Shown: positions 32,909-40,907 of the stretch, piece by piece
Layout of the letters: the number at the start of each line of letters is the position of its first letter
Position numbering within the stretch: the stretch's first letter is position 1
Source of the DNA: Pseudomonadota bacterium
GTDB taxonomy: Bacteria > Pseudomonadota > Alphaproteobacteria > Reyranellales > Reyranellaceae
Assembly: GCA_018240685.1 (NCBI GenBank)
Contig: JAFEFG010000027.1
Coordinates: forward strand, 1 to 47,577
Direction: 5' to 3'
DNA: 47,577 nt
Position numbers and translations under genes: made by a program
Notes under the pieces: generated by a model
The model's input: only the letters and a program-made list of their open reading frames with translations
Databases searched by the model: none
What the model was told of the DNA's origin: nothing

Positions 32909-34525
32909 TCAGATCTTCAGTTCGCTGAAGAAGTCGTTGCCCTTGTCGTCGGTGACGATGAAGGCGGGGAAGTTCTCGACCTTGATGCGCCAGATCGCTT
33001 CCATGCCGAGCTCGGGATATTCCAGCACCTCGACCTTCTTGATGCAGTTCTTGGCGAGGATGGCGGCCGGACCGCCGATCGAGCCGAGATAGAAGCCCTT
33101 GTGCGCCTTGCAGGCGTCGACGACCTGCTTGCTGCGGTTGCCCTTGGCCAGCATCACCATCGAGCCGCCGTTGGCCTGGAACAGATCGACGTAGGAATCC
33201 ATGCGGCCGGCCGTGGTCGGACCGAACGAGCCCGAAGCCATGCCGTCGGGCGTCTTGGCGGGTCCGGCGTAGTAGACCGGGAACTGCTTGAAGTATTCCG
33301 GCAGCCCTTCGCCGCGGTCGAGCCGCTCCTTGAGCTTGGCGTGGGCTGAATCGCGCGCCACGATCAGCGTGCCGGTGAGGTTCACGCGCGTCTTCACGGG
33401 ATGCCGGGTGAGCACCGAGAGCGTGTGGGCCATGCCCTTGTCGAGATCGACCGAGACGACGTTGCCGGAGAGCTGCTGCGGCTCGACCTCGGGCAGGTAG
33501 TGCGCCGGGTTGGTCTCGAGCTGCTCGAGGAAGATGCCGTCCCGGGTGATCTTGCCCACCGCCTGGCGGTCGGCCGAGCAGGAGACGCCGAGCCCGATCG
33601 GCACCGAGGCGCCGTGGCGGGCGATGCGGATCACGCGCACGTCGTGGCAGAAATACTTGCCGCCGAACTGCGCGCCGATGCCCATCTTGCGCGTGAGCTC
33701 CAGCACCTTCTGCTCCATCTCGCGGTCGCGGATGGCCACGCCCTTGGCATTGCCTTCGCTCGGCAGGTCGTCGAGGTAGCGCGTCGAGGCGAGCTTCACC
33801 GTCTTGAGGTTCAGCTCCGCGGAAGTGCCGCCGATGACGATCGCGAGGTGGTAGGGCGGGCAGGCCGCGGTGCCGAGCGTGCGGATCTGGGCGTCGAGGA
33901 ACTTGAGCAGCGAGGCCTCGTTCAGCACCGCCGGCGTCTGCTGGTAGAGATAGGTCTTGTTGGCCGAGCCGCCGCCCTTGGCGACGAACAGGAACTTGTA
34001 GGCGTCGCCGTCGGTCGCATAGATGTCGATCTGCGCCGGCAGGTTGGTGCCGGTCTGCACTTCCTTGAACATCGAGATCGGCGACACCTGGCTGTAGCGC
34101 AGGTTGGTCTCGGTGTAGGTCTTGAACACGCCCTTGGCGATCGCGGCCTCGTCGCCGCCGCCGGTCCACACCGCCTGGCCCTTCTTGCCCATGACGATCG
34201 CCGTGCCGGTGTCCTGGCACATCGGCAGCACACCGCCGGCCGCCACGTTGGCGTTCTTCAGGAGCTCGAGCGCCACGTACTTGTCGTTCTCGGAGGCCTC
34301 GGCGTCGTCGAGAATGGTCCTCAGTTGCGCCAGATGGCCGGGGCGCAGGAGATGCGAGATGTCGTGGAAGGCGGCAGCCGTCAGCAGCGTCAGCGCTTCC
34401 GGCTCGACCGTCAGCACGTCACGGCCGTTGAACTTGGCCGTGCCGACGAAATCCGACGAGAGCTTGCGGTAGGGCGTGGTGTCCTTTCCGCTCGGGAACA
34501 TCTCCTGAAACTGGAACTCGGGCAT
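32909..34525 (-). CDS. fumA: Class I fumarate hydratase (Fe-S)
   Basis: TCA-cycle enzyme converting fumarate and L-malate, with an oxygen-sensitive [4Fe-4S] cluster. The 538-residue single-chain form fuses the alpha and beta portions as in FumA/FumB. Cluster ligands are Cys103 (PMCQDTGT), Cys222 (AACPPYH) and Cys316 (GVSCSADR). Other marks are [13 protein letters not shown], the [18 protein letters not shown] hinge and a C-terminal [22 protein letters not shown] at 34525; an upstream frame extension of 16 residues lacks similarity. It lies just downstream of sspB on the same strand (66 bp apart), a neighbourhood seen in many alphaproteobacteria. No class II fumC in the window. Confidence 0.94.
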   Translation of the reverse strand: MPEFQFQEMFPSGKDTTPYRKLSSDFVGTAKFNGRDVLTVEPEALTLLTAAAFHDISHLLRPGHLAQLRTILDDAEASENDKYVALELLKNANVAAGGVLPMCQDTGTAIVMGKKGQAVWTGGGDEAAIAKGVFKTYTETNLRYSQVSPISMFKEVQTGTNLPAQIDIYATDGDAYKFLFVAKGGGSANKTYLYQQTPAVLNEASLLKFLDAQIRTLGTAACPPYHLAIVIGGTSAELNLKTVKLASTRYLDDLPSEGNAKGVAIRDREMEQKVLELTRKMGIGAQFGGKYFCHDVRVIRIARHGASVPIGLGVSCSADRQAVGKITRDGIFLEQLETNPAHYLPEVEPQQLSGNVVSVDLDKGMAHTLSVLTRHPVKTRVNLTGTLIVARDSAHAKLKERLDRGEGLPEYFKQFPVYYAGPAKTPDGMASGSFGPTTAGRMDSYVDLFQANGGSMVMLAKGNRSKQVVDACKAHKGFYLGSIGGPAAILAKNCIKKVEVLEYPELGMEAIWRIKVENFPAFIVTDDKGNDFFSELKI

Positions 34526-34591
34526 GCGACTCTCTCCTGGCGCCTGCTTGGAAAGCGCGCATCCCTGCCGCAAGCCGGGCGCGGCGTCTAC

Positions 34592-35155
34592 CTACTTCTT
34601 TCGGAAGCTGTCCAGCTTGACCACCTTGGAGGCGGCATCCTCGCCCTTGGCCGTCTCGCCGGCCTCCGTGGCTTCGGTCTTGGCCTCGCCGTCGGCTGTC
34701 CCGGGCGCCGGCGCGGGACCGGTCAGCGAGGGCCGCTTCTCCGGCGCCGGCAAGGGCGTAGGCGGCACGGACTCCGGCTTCTCGGCCGGCGCCGCCGCCT
34801 TCTCCTTGCGATCGAACTGCAGGCCGAAGCGGACTGATGGGTCGACGAAGGCGGAGAGCGCAGCGAAGGGGACCTTTATGCGCTCCTGCTGCTTGTTGAA
34901 GCTGACCGTCACCTCGAAGGTGTCGTTGGTGACGATGAGGTCCCAGTACTGGTGCTGGAGGACGATCGTCATCTCCTCCGGGTACTTCTGGCGCAGGTAC
35001 TCGGGCAGCTCGACGCCGGGATCGTGGCTGCGGAACGAGATGTAGAAGTGGTGTGAGCCCGGCAATCCCTTGTCGGCCACTTGAGTCAGCACGCGCCGCA
35101 CCACGCTGCGCAGCGCGTCGTCGACGAGAGCGTCGTAGTGAAATCGATCGTTCAT
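34592..35155 (-). CDS. sspB: SspB-type ClpXP adaptor (alphaproteobacterial)
   Basis: Adaptor that tethers SsrA-tagged and other substrates to the ClpX unfoldase. The 187-residue protein has the N-terminal SspB fold (MNDRFHYDALVDDALRSVVRRVL; LPEYLRQKYPEEMTIVLQHQYWDL; FNKQQERIKVPFAAL), then a long Pro/Ala/Glu-rich flexible linker (about 110-170), and ends with KVVKLDSFRKK, the C-terminal ClpX-binding (XB) tail of this family. Its ATG lies about 75 bp downstream of the tmRNA coding piece, on the same strand, so the tag RNA and its reader are neighbours. A weak TTGACT-containing promoter may lie at about 35180-35205. Confidence 0.93.
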   Translation of the reverse strand: MNDRFHYDALVDDALRSVVRRVLTQVADKGLPGSHHFYISFRSHDPGVELPEYLRQKYPEEMTIVLQHQYWDLIVTNDTFEVTVSFNKQQERIKVPFAALSAFVDPSVRFGLQFDRKEKAAAPAEKPESVPPTPLPAPEKRPSLTGPAPAPGTADGEAKTEATEAGETAKGEDAASKVVKLDSFRKK

Positions 35156-35229
35156 GACTTGCCGGAATTTTCAGGAAGCATCGGCCCGCGTACCACGAGA
35201 GTCAATCGCGGGGAACCCGAAACGAAGCG

Positions 35230-35521
35230 ATGAAGTGGGAGGGGCTTCTGTTGCCCGGTGCCCCTCCCGAAACCGCGCTTACGTCCGCTGTTTAGGCGGC
35301 AGCAGCGAGTGCAACGTCGTTATCGTTGGCACTTGTGTGTGGCCCTTTACGGCGGAACCATGCCGGGCAAAAACCGCGCCTTTACCACGCTCGTCGATCC
35401 TGTTTCGCCCCCATCGATCCCGCTCGTCGAGCGGGAGAGAATGGTGGAGGCGCCGGGTACCGCCCCCGGGTCCGATACGCTTATGCCACGCGGCGTTTAT
35501 CGCCATAGTCGGTTGCCCGAC
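35230..35521 (-). ncRNA. ssrA: Circularly permuted two-piece tmRNA (ssrA)
   Basis: Trans-translation RNA that rescues stalled ribosomes and tags the peptide. Read on the minus strand, the acceptor piece comes first (about 35521-35442). It has a hairpin GGCG-ATAAA-CGCC, then a T-arm with 5-bp stem CCGGG/CCCGG and a 7-base loop, and ends CGCCTCCACCA. A 29-base intervening segment (35441-35413) with a hairpin follows. The coding piece starts at 35412 with GGGGGCGAAACAGGATCGAC. GGGGGCG pairs with CGCCTCC into a 7-bp acceptor stem containing the G3-U70 pair recognised by AlaRS. The tag frame (35330-35292) encodes ANDNDVALAAAA then TAA. A 9-bp hairpin (35268-35237) lies near the 3' end. Exact ends are estimates. 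Confidence 0.93.
35413..35441 (-). other. Intervening segment removed from the permuted pre-tmRNA
   Basis: Joins the acceptor CCA end to the 5' G of the coding piece. It contains the hairpin CCCGCT-CGACG-AGCGGG. In this class RNases excise the segment, leaving two RNAs held by base pairing. Confidence 0.8.
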
Positions 35522-35527
35522 GCGCCC

Positions 35528-35556
35528 AATATAGGCATCCGGCGCGTAATTTTGAA
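35528..35556 (-). promoter_or_regulatory. ssrA promoter
   Basis: On the minus strand: -35 TTCAAA (35556-35551), 17-bp spacer, -10 TATATT (35533-35528). Predicted transcription start is about 35521, just ahead of the acceptor piece. Confidence 0.7.
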
Positions 35557-35653
35557 GGCGGGGTTTGGACATGCCTTCGGCGCAGGCCCGGTGACGAAAC
35601 TTGCGGCGGCGAAATCCGATGTGGGCAACTGGGCGGCGAGCGCCAGTGAGCCG

Positions 35654-35681
35654 TTGGCAGGGACGCCGCGGACGCTAAAGT
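35654..35681 (+). promoter_or_regulatory. thyX promoter
   Basis: TTGGCA (35654-35659), 16-bp spacer, TAAAGT (35676-35681), about 40 bp before the ATG at 35722. It is divergent from ssrA. Confidence 0.55.
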
Positions 35682-35721
35682 GCGGCCAAAGAACGACGCC
35701 GAAGAACGACGAAAGACCGCC

Positions 35722-36663
35722 ATGCCCCTCTCGACCGACCAGCAGGCTGAAATCGACCAGGCGCGCGCCGAGGGGACGAGGACGTTGCGTCCCGTGGCGC
35801 CGGCGCTCGAGGAGATCCTCTTCCAGGCGCTGCCGGTCCTGGATCACGGCTTCGTCCGGGTGGTCGACTACATGGGCGACGATGCCGCCGTCGTGCAGGC
35901 GGCGCGCGTAAGCTACGGCCGCGGCACCAAGAAGGTCAGCGAAGACCGCGGCCTCATCAACTATCTCATGCGCCATCGCCACACGACGCCGTTCGAGATG
36001 TGCGAGATCAAGTACCACGTGAAGCTGCCGATCTTCGTGGCCCGGCAGTGGATCCGCCATCGCACGGCCAACGTGAACGAATACTCGGCGCGCTACTCGA
36101 TCCTCGACAACGAGTTCTACATCCCGAAGCCCGAGCATCTGGCCGCTCAGAGCAAGTCCAACCGCCAGGGTCGCGACCAGGTACTGACCGGCAAGGAGGC
36201 CGAGCGCGTCTTCTCCCTCCTCAGGAAGGACGCCGAGCTCGTCTACGAGCACTACATGGAGATGCTGAACGAGGGCGAGGCGGGCGAGCCGCTCGATCCG
36301 GAGCGGTCCGGCCTCGCGCGCGAGCTGGCGCGCATGAACCTGTCGCTCGCCTTCTATACCCAGTGGTACTGGAAGACGAACCTCCACAATCTGATGCATT
36401 TCCTGTCGCTGCGCGCCGATGCGCATGCGCAATACGAGATCCGCGTCTATGCCGAGGCGATGATCGACACCCTCAAGCGCTGGTGCCCGATCTGCCACGA
36501 CGCGTTCATGGAATACCGGATGGGCGGCGCCCACCTGTCGCGGACCGGCCTGGCGGCCGTGAAGCGCATGATCGCCGGCGAGAAGGTCGACCAGAAGGCG
36601 AGCGGCCTCAATCCGCGCGAGTGGCGTGAGCTCCTGGCGGCGCTCGGCCTGGCCGAGCAATGA
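35722..36663 (+). CDS. thyX: FAD-dependent thymidylate synthase ThyX
   Basis: Flavin-dependent enzyme making dTMP from dUMP with methylene-tetrahydrofolate and NADPH, replacing ThyA. The 313-residue protein carries the ThyX signature [15 protein letters not shown] (112-126), plus [32 protein letters not shown] (about 61-92) for FAD and dUMP contacts, and an alpha-proteobacterial C-terminal extension. The ATG at 35722 begins [12 protein letters not shown]; an upstream in-frame start would add 14 residues lying across the predicted leader. The stop overlaps the GNAT gene start by 4 bp. No thyA is seen in the window. Confidence 0.95.
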   Translation: MPLSTDQQAEIDQARAEGTRTLRPVAPALEEILFQALPVLDHGFVRVVDYMGDDAAVVQAARVSYGRGTKKVSEDRGLINYLMRHRHTTPFEMCEIKYHVKLPIFVARQWIRHRTANVNEYSARYSILDNEFYIPKPEHLAAQSKSNRQGRDQVLTGKEAERVFSLLRKDAELVYEHYMEMLNEGEAGEPLDPERSGLARELARMNLSLAFYTQWYWKTNLHNLMHFLSLRADAHAQYEIRVYAEAMIDTLKRWCPICHDAFMEYRMGGAHLSRTGLAAVKRMIAGEKVDQKASGLNPREWRELLAALGLAEQ

Positions 36664-37223
36664 CCCCGGCGCCTGCTGTCCGCGATCCCGGCCGGCTGCG
36701 GCTGCTGCGCGAGCGGCCGCGCGACGTCGAGGCCATCGAGGAGATGACGGCGGCGGCCTTCGGGCCCGACCGGTTCCACAAGACGGTCTACCGCCTGCGC
36801 GAGGAGGTGGCGCCGATCAGGGACCTCTGTTTCGTCGCGCTCGACCAGAAGGGGCGGCTGGTGGCCTCCATCCGCAACTGGCCGATCCTGATCAACGAGC
36901 GGTGGCCCGCGGTGCTGCTGGGACCGCTCGCGATCGCCCCGGAGCTGCGCGGCCTGGGCTACGGCAAGGCCCTGATGTGGCATGCCATGGCCCAGTCGCG
37001 CATGCAGGGCCACAGCCGCATCATCCTGGTCGGCGATCCGGAGTACTATAATCAGTTCGGCTTCCGCCGCGATCTGGCCCTGAACATCCAGCTTCCCGGA
37101 TGGGTCGAGGAGCGGCGCTTCCTCGCCCTCGAACTGGTCGCGGGCGCGATGATCGGGGTGCACGGCATGATCGGCAAGCCGTCGCCGAAGAAGAGGCGCG
37201 CCGCCCGGAAGAAGAAGGGGTAG
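36660..37223 (+). CDS. GNAT family N-acetyltransferase
   Basis: Acetyl-CoA-dependent N-acetyltransferase of unknown acceptor, 187 residues. The GNAT core is seen in [19 protein letters not shown], the strand [23 protein letters not shown] (about 91-113) with the R/Q-x-x-G-x-G/A pyrophosphate loop as RGLGYG, and the [14 protein letters not shown] motif (about 123-136) typical of YhbS-like enzymes. A Lys/Arg-rich tail ([13 protein letters not shown]) follows, perhaps for nucleic-acid contact. The ATG overlaps the thyX stop by 4 bp (ATGA), so expression is coupled to thyX. A compact intrinsic terminator follows. Confidence 0.9.
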   Translation: MTPAPAVRDPGRLRLLRERPRDVEAIEEMTAAAFGPDRFHKTVYRLREEVAPIRDLCFVALDQKGRLVASIRNWPILINERWPAVLLGPLAIAPELRGLGYGKALMWHAMAQSRMQGHSRIILVGDPEYYNQFGFRRDLALNIQLPGWVEERRFLALELVAGAMIGVHGMIGKPSPKKRRAARKKKG

Positions 37224-37295
37224 GGACCGGAATCGCCGGTTGGCGCCCGCCGACGCTAGTCTGGGCGCTTTCGCTGGAGAAGCCGAATGGGACCG

Positions 37296-37317
37296 AAACG
37301 GGACCTTTCCCGTTTTT
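37296..37317 (+). terminator. Intrinsic terminator of the thyX-GNAT operon
   Basis: Perfect 8-bp stem AAACGGGA/TCCCGTTT with a CCTT loop, continuing into TTTTT. Located between the GNAT gene and the convergent Mrp gene. Confidence 0.85.
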
Positions 37318-37358
37318 CCGCCATTTATTTAACGGGAATGCCCGCGGCGGCGCGGCGC

Positions 37359-38522
37359 CTAGCGCGTCACGATGCGCGGCGCCGGACGCGGGCCCCGCTC
37401 GTTGGCCGCCAGCTGGTTCCACACCCGGGCGGCGATTTCCTTGTAGATCTGCGCGTGCGGGCTGTCGGGCTTGGCCACGACGATCGGATGGCCGCTGTCG
37501 GAGGTGGTGCGGATGTCCAGGTGGAGCGGGATCTCGCCCAGGAATGGCACGCCAAGCTTGTCCGCCTCCTCATGGGCGCCGCCATGGCCGAAGATCTCCG
37601 ACCGCTCGCCGCACTTGGGGCACAGGAAGTAGCTCATGTTCTCGACGACGCCGAGCACCGGCACCGCGACCTTGCGGAACATGTTGAGGCCCTTGCGCGC
37701 ATCGACCAGGGCGATGTCCTGCGGCGTGGAGACGATCACTGCGCCCGACAGCGCGACCCGCTGCGCGAGGGTGAGCTGCGCGTCGCCGGTGCCGGGCGGC
37801 ATGTCCACCACCAGCACGTCGAGATCGCCCCACTGCACGTCGCGCAGCATCTGCTCGAGTGCGCTCGACACCATCGGGCCACGCCAGATCATCGGCGTGT
37901 CCTCGGCCACGATGTAGCCGATCGACATGGTGCGCAGGCCATAGCGTTCGATCGGCTTGAGCTGCTTGCCGTCGGTCGATTCGGGCTTCTCCTTCACCGA
38001 CAGCATCCGCGGCATGGACGGCCCGTAGATGTCGGCATCGAGCAGGCCGGTGCGCACGCCGAGAGCGGCGAGACCGAGCGCCAGGTTGACGGCCGTGGTC
38101 GACTTGCCGACGCCGCCCTTGCCGGAGGCGACGGCGATGATGTGCTTCACGCCGGGCACGTCGATCCGCCCTCCGCCGGGCGCCGCTCCATGGCCGTGGC
38201 CGGTGTGGCCGGGACCGGCACGTCCGGGACCGGCCGGCCGGGCCGAAGGCGGCGGTGGTGGCGGCGGGGCGGCTCGTTCCGCCGTCATGACGACGGTTGC
38301 CGAGAGCACGCCCGGCATGGCACGGACGGCCTGCTCGCACGCCTGGCGCAGCGGCTCGAGAGCGGGACCGCGCGCCGGATCGACGTCGAGGGTGACAGCC
38401 ACGTGACCGCCGCGGGTGGCGATGCCGCTCACCATGTCCAGGGCCACCACATTCCTGCCCGTAACCGGGTCGATGACCGTTGCGAGAACGTTGCGTACCG
38501 CCGACTCAGTGATTTCCGCCAC
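37359..38522 (-). CDS. apbC: Mrp/NBP35 family Fe-S cluster carrier ATPase (ApbC)
   Basis: P-loop ATPase that carries and delivers iron-sulfur clusters in the cytosol. The 387-residue protein starts at a GTG (38522) behind GGAGAGGGG. Domains in order: an N-terminal MIP18/DUF59 domain (about 1-80), a Pro-, Gly- and His-rich linker with seven consecutive prolines (about 85-118), then the Mrp ATPase with deviant Walker A SGKGGVGKST (133-142), switch LLDADIYGPSMPRML, DMPPGTGDAQLTL, and the cluster-binding CPKC (Cys301, Cys304). Its gene is divergent from hflK. Possible clients in the window include the Fe-S fumarase, by function only. Confidence 0.93.
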   Translation of the reverse strand: MAEITESAVRNVLATVIDPVTGRNVVALDMVSGIATRGGHVAVTLDVDPARGPALEPLRQACEQAVRAMPGVLSATVVMTAERAAPPPPPPPSARPAGPGRAGPGHTGHGHGAAPGGGRIDVPGVKHIIAVASGKGGVGKSTTAVNLALGLAALGVRTGLLDADIYGPSMPRMLSVKEKPESTDGKQLKPIERYGLRTMSIGYIVAEDTPMIWRGPMVSSALEQMLRDVQWGDLDVLVVDMPPGTGDAQLTLAQRVALSGAVIVSTPQDIALVDARKGLNMFRKVAVPVLGVVENMSYFLCPKCGERSEIFGHGGAHEEADKLGVPFLGEIPLHLDIRTTSDSGHPIVVAKPDSPHAQIYKEIAARVWNQLAANERGPRPAPRIVTR

Positions 38523-38568
38523 GTCCGCCCCTCTCCGCCGCCTGCGGCAATATTCTGTCGCCGCTTGA

Positions 38569-38597
38569 TTGAAGGTATAGCTGCCGTCACATATATG
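38569..38597 (+). promoter_or_regulatory. hflK promoter
   Basis: TTGAAG (38569-38574), 17-bp spacer, TATATG (38592-38597). It is in the gap between the divergent Mrp and hflK genes, with about 40 bases of leader. Confidence 0.6.
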
Positions 38598-38643
38598 CAG
38601 CCCGGCATTAAAGCAAAGTCCCGCTGTGGCCCTGAGGTGATGG

Positions 38644-39816
38644 ATGGCCTGGAACAACAATAGCGGCGGCCCGTGGGGCGGCGGCGGAAGTGGTGGTGGT
38701 GGCGGAGGACCTTGGGGCGGTGGCGGAGGCAATCGCAACAACGGACCGTTCGGCCCGCGGCGCCCGCCGGACATGGACGATGTGATCCGCAAGGGGCAGG
38801 AGCGGCTGCGCAATCTCCTGCCGGGCGGGTTCGGCTCGTTCAAGGGCCTGGTTCTGATCGCGCTCGCGGTGATCGTGGTGTGGCTGATCACGGGCTTCTT
38901 CCGCGTGCAGCCCAACCAGCAGGCCATCCAGCTCATCTTCGGCAAGCCTTACGGCGGTCCGGTCGACCCCGGCCTGCACTACAACCTGCCGGCGCCGATC
39001 GGCCATGTCGTGATCGTCAACGTGCAGGACCAGCGGCGCACGGTGATCGGCTCGCGCAACACCGCGGCCTTCAACCGCAGCGCGCGCGCCACGTCGACGG
39101 AGAATCTGATGCTGACCGGCGACGAGAACATCGTCGACATCGAGTTCGCCGTGCTGTGGCAGATCAAGGACGTGTTCCGGTACGCCTTCGCCGTGCGCAA
39201 TCCCGAGGAGATCGTGCGGGCCGCCGCCGAGGCGGCGATGCGCGAGATCATCGGCAAGTCCAATCTCCAATATGCCCAGACCGAAGGGCGTACCCGGATC
39301 GAGCAGGACACCAAGGAACTGCTGCAGCGCATCCTCGACGAATACGGCATGGGCGTCCTCATCGCCCAGGTCCAGCTGCTGCGGGTCGACCCGCCGCAGG
39401 AGGTGATCGCCGCCTTCCGCGACGTCCAGGCGGCGCGCGCCGACAAGGAAAAGAACATCAACGAGGCCAACACCTACCGCAACCAGGTGCTGCCGCGCGC
39501 CAAGGGCGAGGCGGCGGCCATCGTCCAGAAGGCCGAGGGCTACAAGGCCCAGGTCGTGGCCCGGGCCAAGGGTGATGCACAGCGCTTCAGCCAAGTCTAC
39601 GACCAGTACGCCAAGGCCAAGGACATCACGACCGAGCGTCTCTACCTCGAGACGATGGAGGACGTGCTGCGCGGGGTGACCAAGGTGGTGGTCGACAAGG
39701 ACGCTGCCGGTCCGGGCGTGCTGCCCTATCTGCCGCTGCCGGAGGTCAAGTCCGGCCAGCCGGCGCCGCCGCTGCCGCCGCGGGTGAGCCCGCCTGCCCA
39801 GGGAGCCACGCGATGA
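38644..39816 (+). CDS. hflK: FtsH protease modulator HflK
   Basis: Inner-membrane SPFH/prohibitin-family protein which, with HflC, forms a large cage around the FtsH protease and modulates it. The 390-residue protein has a Gly/Asn/Trp-rich cytoplasmic N-terminus (about 1-45), one membrane helix (about 66-86, KGLVLIALAVIVVWLITGFF), the band-7 domain starting VQPNQQAIQLIFGKPYGGPVDPGLHY, and a long coiled C-terminal helix (DKEKNINEANTYRNQVLPRAKGEAAAI). ATG at 38644, GAGGTG upstream. The stop overlaps hflC by 4 bp. Confidence 0.95.
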   Translation: MAWNNNSGGPWGGGGSGGGGGGPWGGGGGNRNNGPFGPRRPPDMDDVIRKGQERLRNLLPGGFGSFKGLVLIALAVIVVWLITGFFRVQPNQQAIQLIFGKPYGGPVDPGLHYNLPAPIGHVVIVNVQDQRRTVIGSRNTAAFNRSARATSTENLMLTGDENIVDIEFAVLWQIKDVFRYAFAVRNPEEIVRAAAEAAMREIIGKSNLQYAQTEGRTRIEQDTKELLQRILDEYGMGVLIAQVQLLRVDPPQEVIAAFRDVQAARADKEKNINEANTYRNQVLPRAKGEAAAIVQKAEGYKAQVVARAKGDAQRFSQVYDQYAKAKDITTERLYLETMEDVLRGVTKVVVDKDAAGPGVLPYLPLPEVKSGQPAPPLPPRVSPPAQGATR

Positions 39817-40700
39817 GCAACCGTTCCATCCTCGGCCTGGTCTCGCTGGCGGTCGTCGTCTTCCTGCTGACGCAGACCTTCTACAGCGTCGATCCCACGA
39901 CGCAGGTCCTGGTGCGCCAGTTCGGCGCCCTGGTCGGGCAGCCAAAGACCGAGCCCGGCCTCTACGCCAAGATCCCGCTGATCCAGGACATCGTCCGCAT
40001 CGACCGGCGCCTGATGGCCTACGAGGCCGAGGAATTCGAGATCATCGCCGGCGACCAGAAGCGGCTGGTGGTCGACGCCTATGCGATGTACCGGATCAAC
40101 GACGCCCGTCTGTTCGCCGAGCGCGTGCCGGCCGGCGAGACGGCGTTGCGCGGCCTGCTCGACTCCCTGATCAACTCGGAGATCCGCGGTGTGCTGAGCT
40201 CGGTGCCGCTGCACGCCGTGCTCACGCAGCAGCGCGCGGTCCTGATGGACGACATCACCAGGCGGGTGAACGCCAAGACCAAGGACCTCGGCGTCCAGGT
40301 CGTGGATGTGCGCATCAAGCGGGCCGACCTGCCGCAGGCCAACTCCCAGTCGGTCTACAGCCGCATGAAGACCGATCGCGAGCGCGAGGCCGGGCAATTG
40401 CGCGCCGAGGGCGACGAGGAGAACCAGCGCATCCGGGCGACGGCCGACCGCGAGGTCACCGTCATCAAGGCCGATGCCGGGCTGCAGGCCCAGATCACCA
40501 TGGGCGAGGGCGATGCCGAGGCGACCCGGATCTACGCCGAGGCCTTCGACCGCGACAAGGACTTCTACGCCTTCTGGCGGCGCATGGAGGCCTACCGGCA
40601 GGCCTTCGCGTCGGGCGGGACCATGGTCCTCCGCCCGGAGAACTCCTTTTTCCGCTACTTCAACGAGCCGCCGGCGGGGGCCGTGACCACCAAGAAGTAG
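39813..40700 (+). CDS. hflC: FtsH protease modulator HflC
   Basis: Partner of HflK in the periplasm-facing cage around FtsH. The 295-residue protein has one N-terminal membrane anchor (LGLVSLAVVVFLLTQTFY), the SPFH domain with VDPTTQVLVRQFGALVG and EPGLYAKIPLIQDIVRIDRRLMAYE, then the conserved VVDVRIKRADLPQ motif and a heptad-rich C-terminus (SRMKTDREREAGQLRAEGDEE). Ends with an alpha-type GTMVLRPENSFFRYF. Start is coupled to hflK by ATGA. A strong terminator follows 20 bp after the stop. Confidence 0.95.
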   Translation: MSNRSILGLVSLAVVVFLLTQTFYSVDPTTQVLVRQFGALVGQPKTEPGLYAKIPLIQDIVRIDRRLMAYEAEEFEIIAGDQKRLVVDAYAMYRINDARLFAERVPAGETALRGLLDSLINSEIRGVLSSVPLHAVLTQQRAVLMDDITRRVNAKTKDLGVQVVDVRIKRADLPQANSQSVYSRMKTDREREAGQLRAEGDEENQRIRATADREVTVIKADAGLQAQITMGEGDAEATRIYAEAFDRDKDFYAFWRRMEAYRQAFASGGTMVLRPENSFFRYFNEPPAGAVTTKK

Positions 40701-40720
40701 GCGACGGCGGAACGACAAAG

Positions 40721-40763
40721 CCGGCGGCTGTGGCAGGTCTGCCACGCCGCCGGTTTCTTTTTT
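40721..40763 (+). terminator. Intrinsic terminator of hflKC
   Basis: Bipartite stem: CCGGCGGC/GCCGCCGG outside, GTGGCA/TGCCAC inside, a single bulged base, loop GGTC, then a T-rich tail TTTCTTTTTTC. Confidence 0.92.
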
Positions 40764-40803
40764 CGCGATGCTGAAAACCGCCCGAAACAGGCCTACATAT
40801 TAC

Positions 40804-40843
40804 GCTCTTTATTTGCGCCACAATCGGCGCACATAGAGAGAGC
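40804..40843. promoter_or_regulatory. 40-bp imperfect palindrome upstream of the Do protease gene
   Basis: Core arms TGCGCC (40814-40819) and GGCGCA (40826-40831) flank six bases; outer arms GCTCT and AGAGC extend the dyad to 40 bp with a 2-base offset. It lies about 65 bp before the GTG start, so it could be an operator for envelope-stress control or a leader hairpin. Confidence 0.4.
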
Positions 40844-40907
40844 AAATTTATAGGCCCGGCGCTGGCCGTTCCGACTTGTGGGCTTCGAGCGCCGTTGGAG
40901 GTCGGGC

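Noticed and set aside
35442..35476. tRNA gene suggested by the T-arm and CCA
   Set aside because: No anticodon arm; the sequence is the acceptor piece of the permuted tmRNA.
35258..35911. Plus-strand protein frame across the tmRNA region
   Set aside because: It overlaps the tmRNA and runs out of frame with thyX; translation shows no family similarity.
38673..39575. Gly/Arg-rich alternative frame over hflK
   Set aside because: Frame shadow of the Gly-rich N-terminus of hflK and its band-7 domain.
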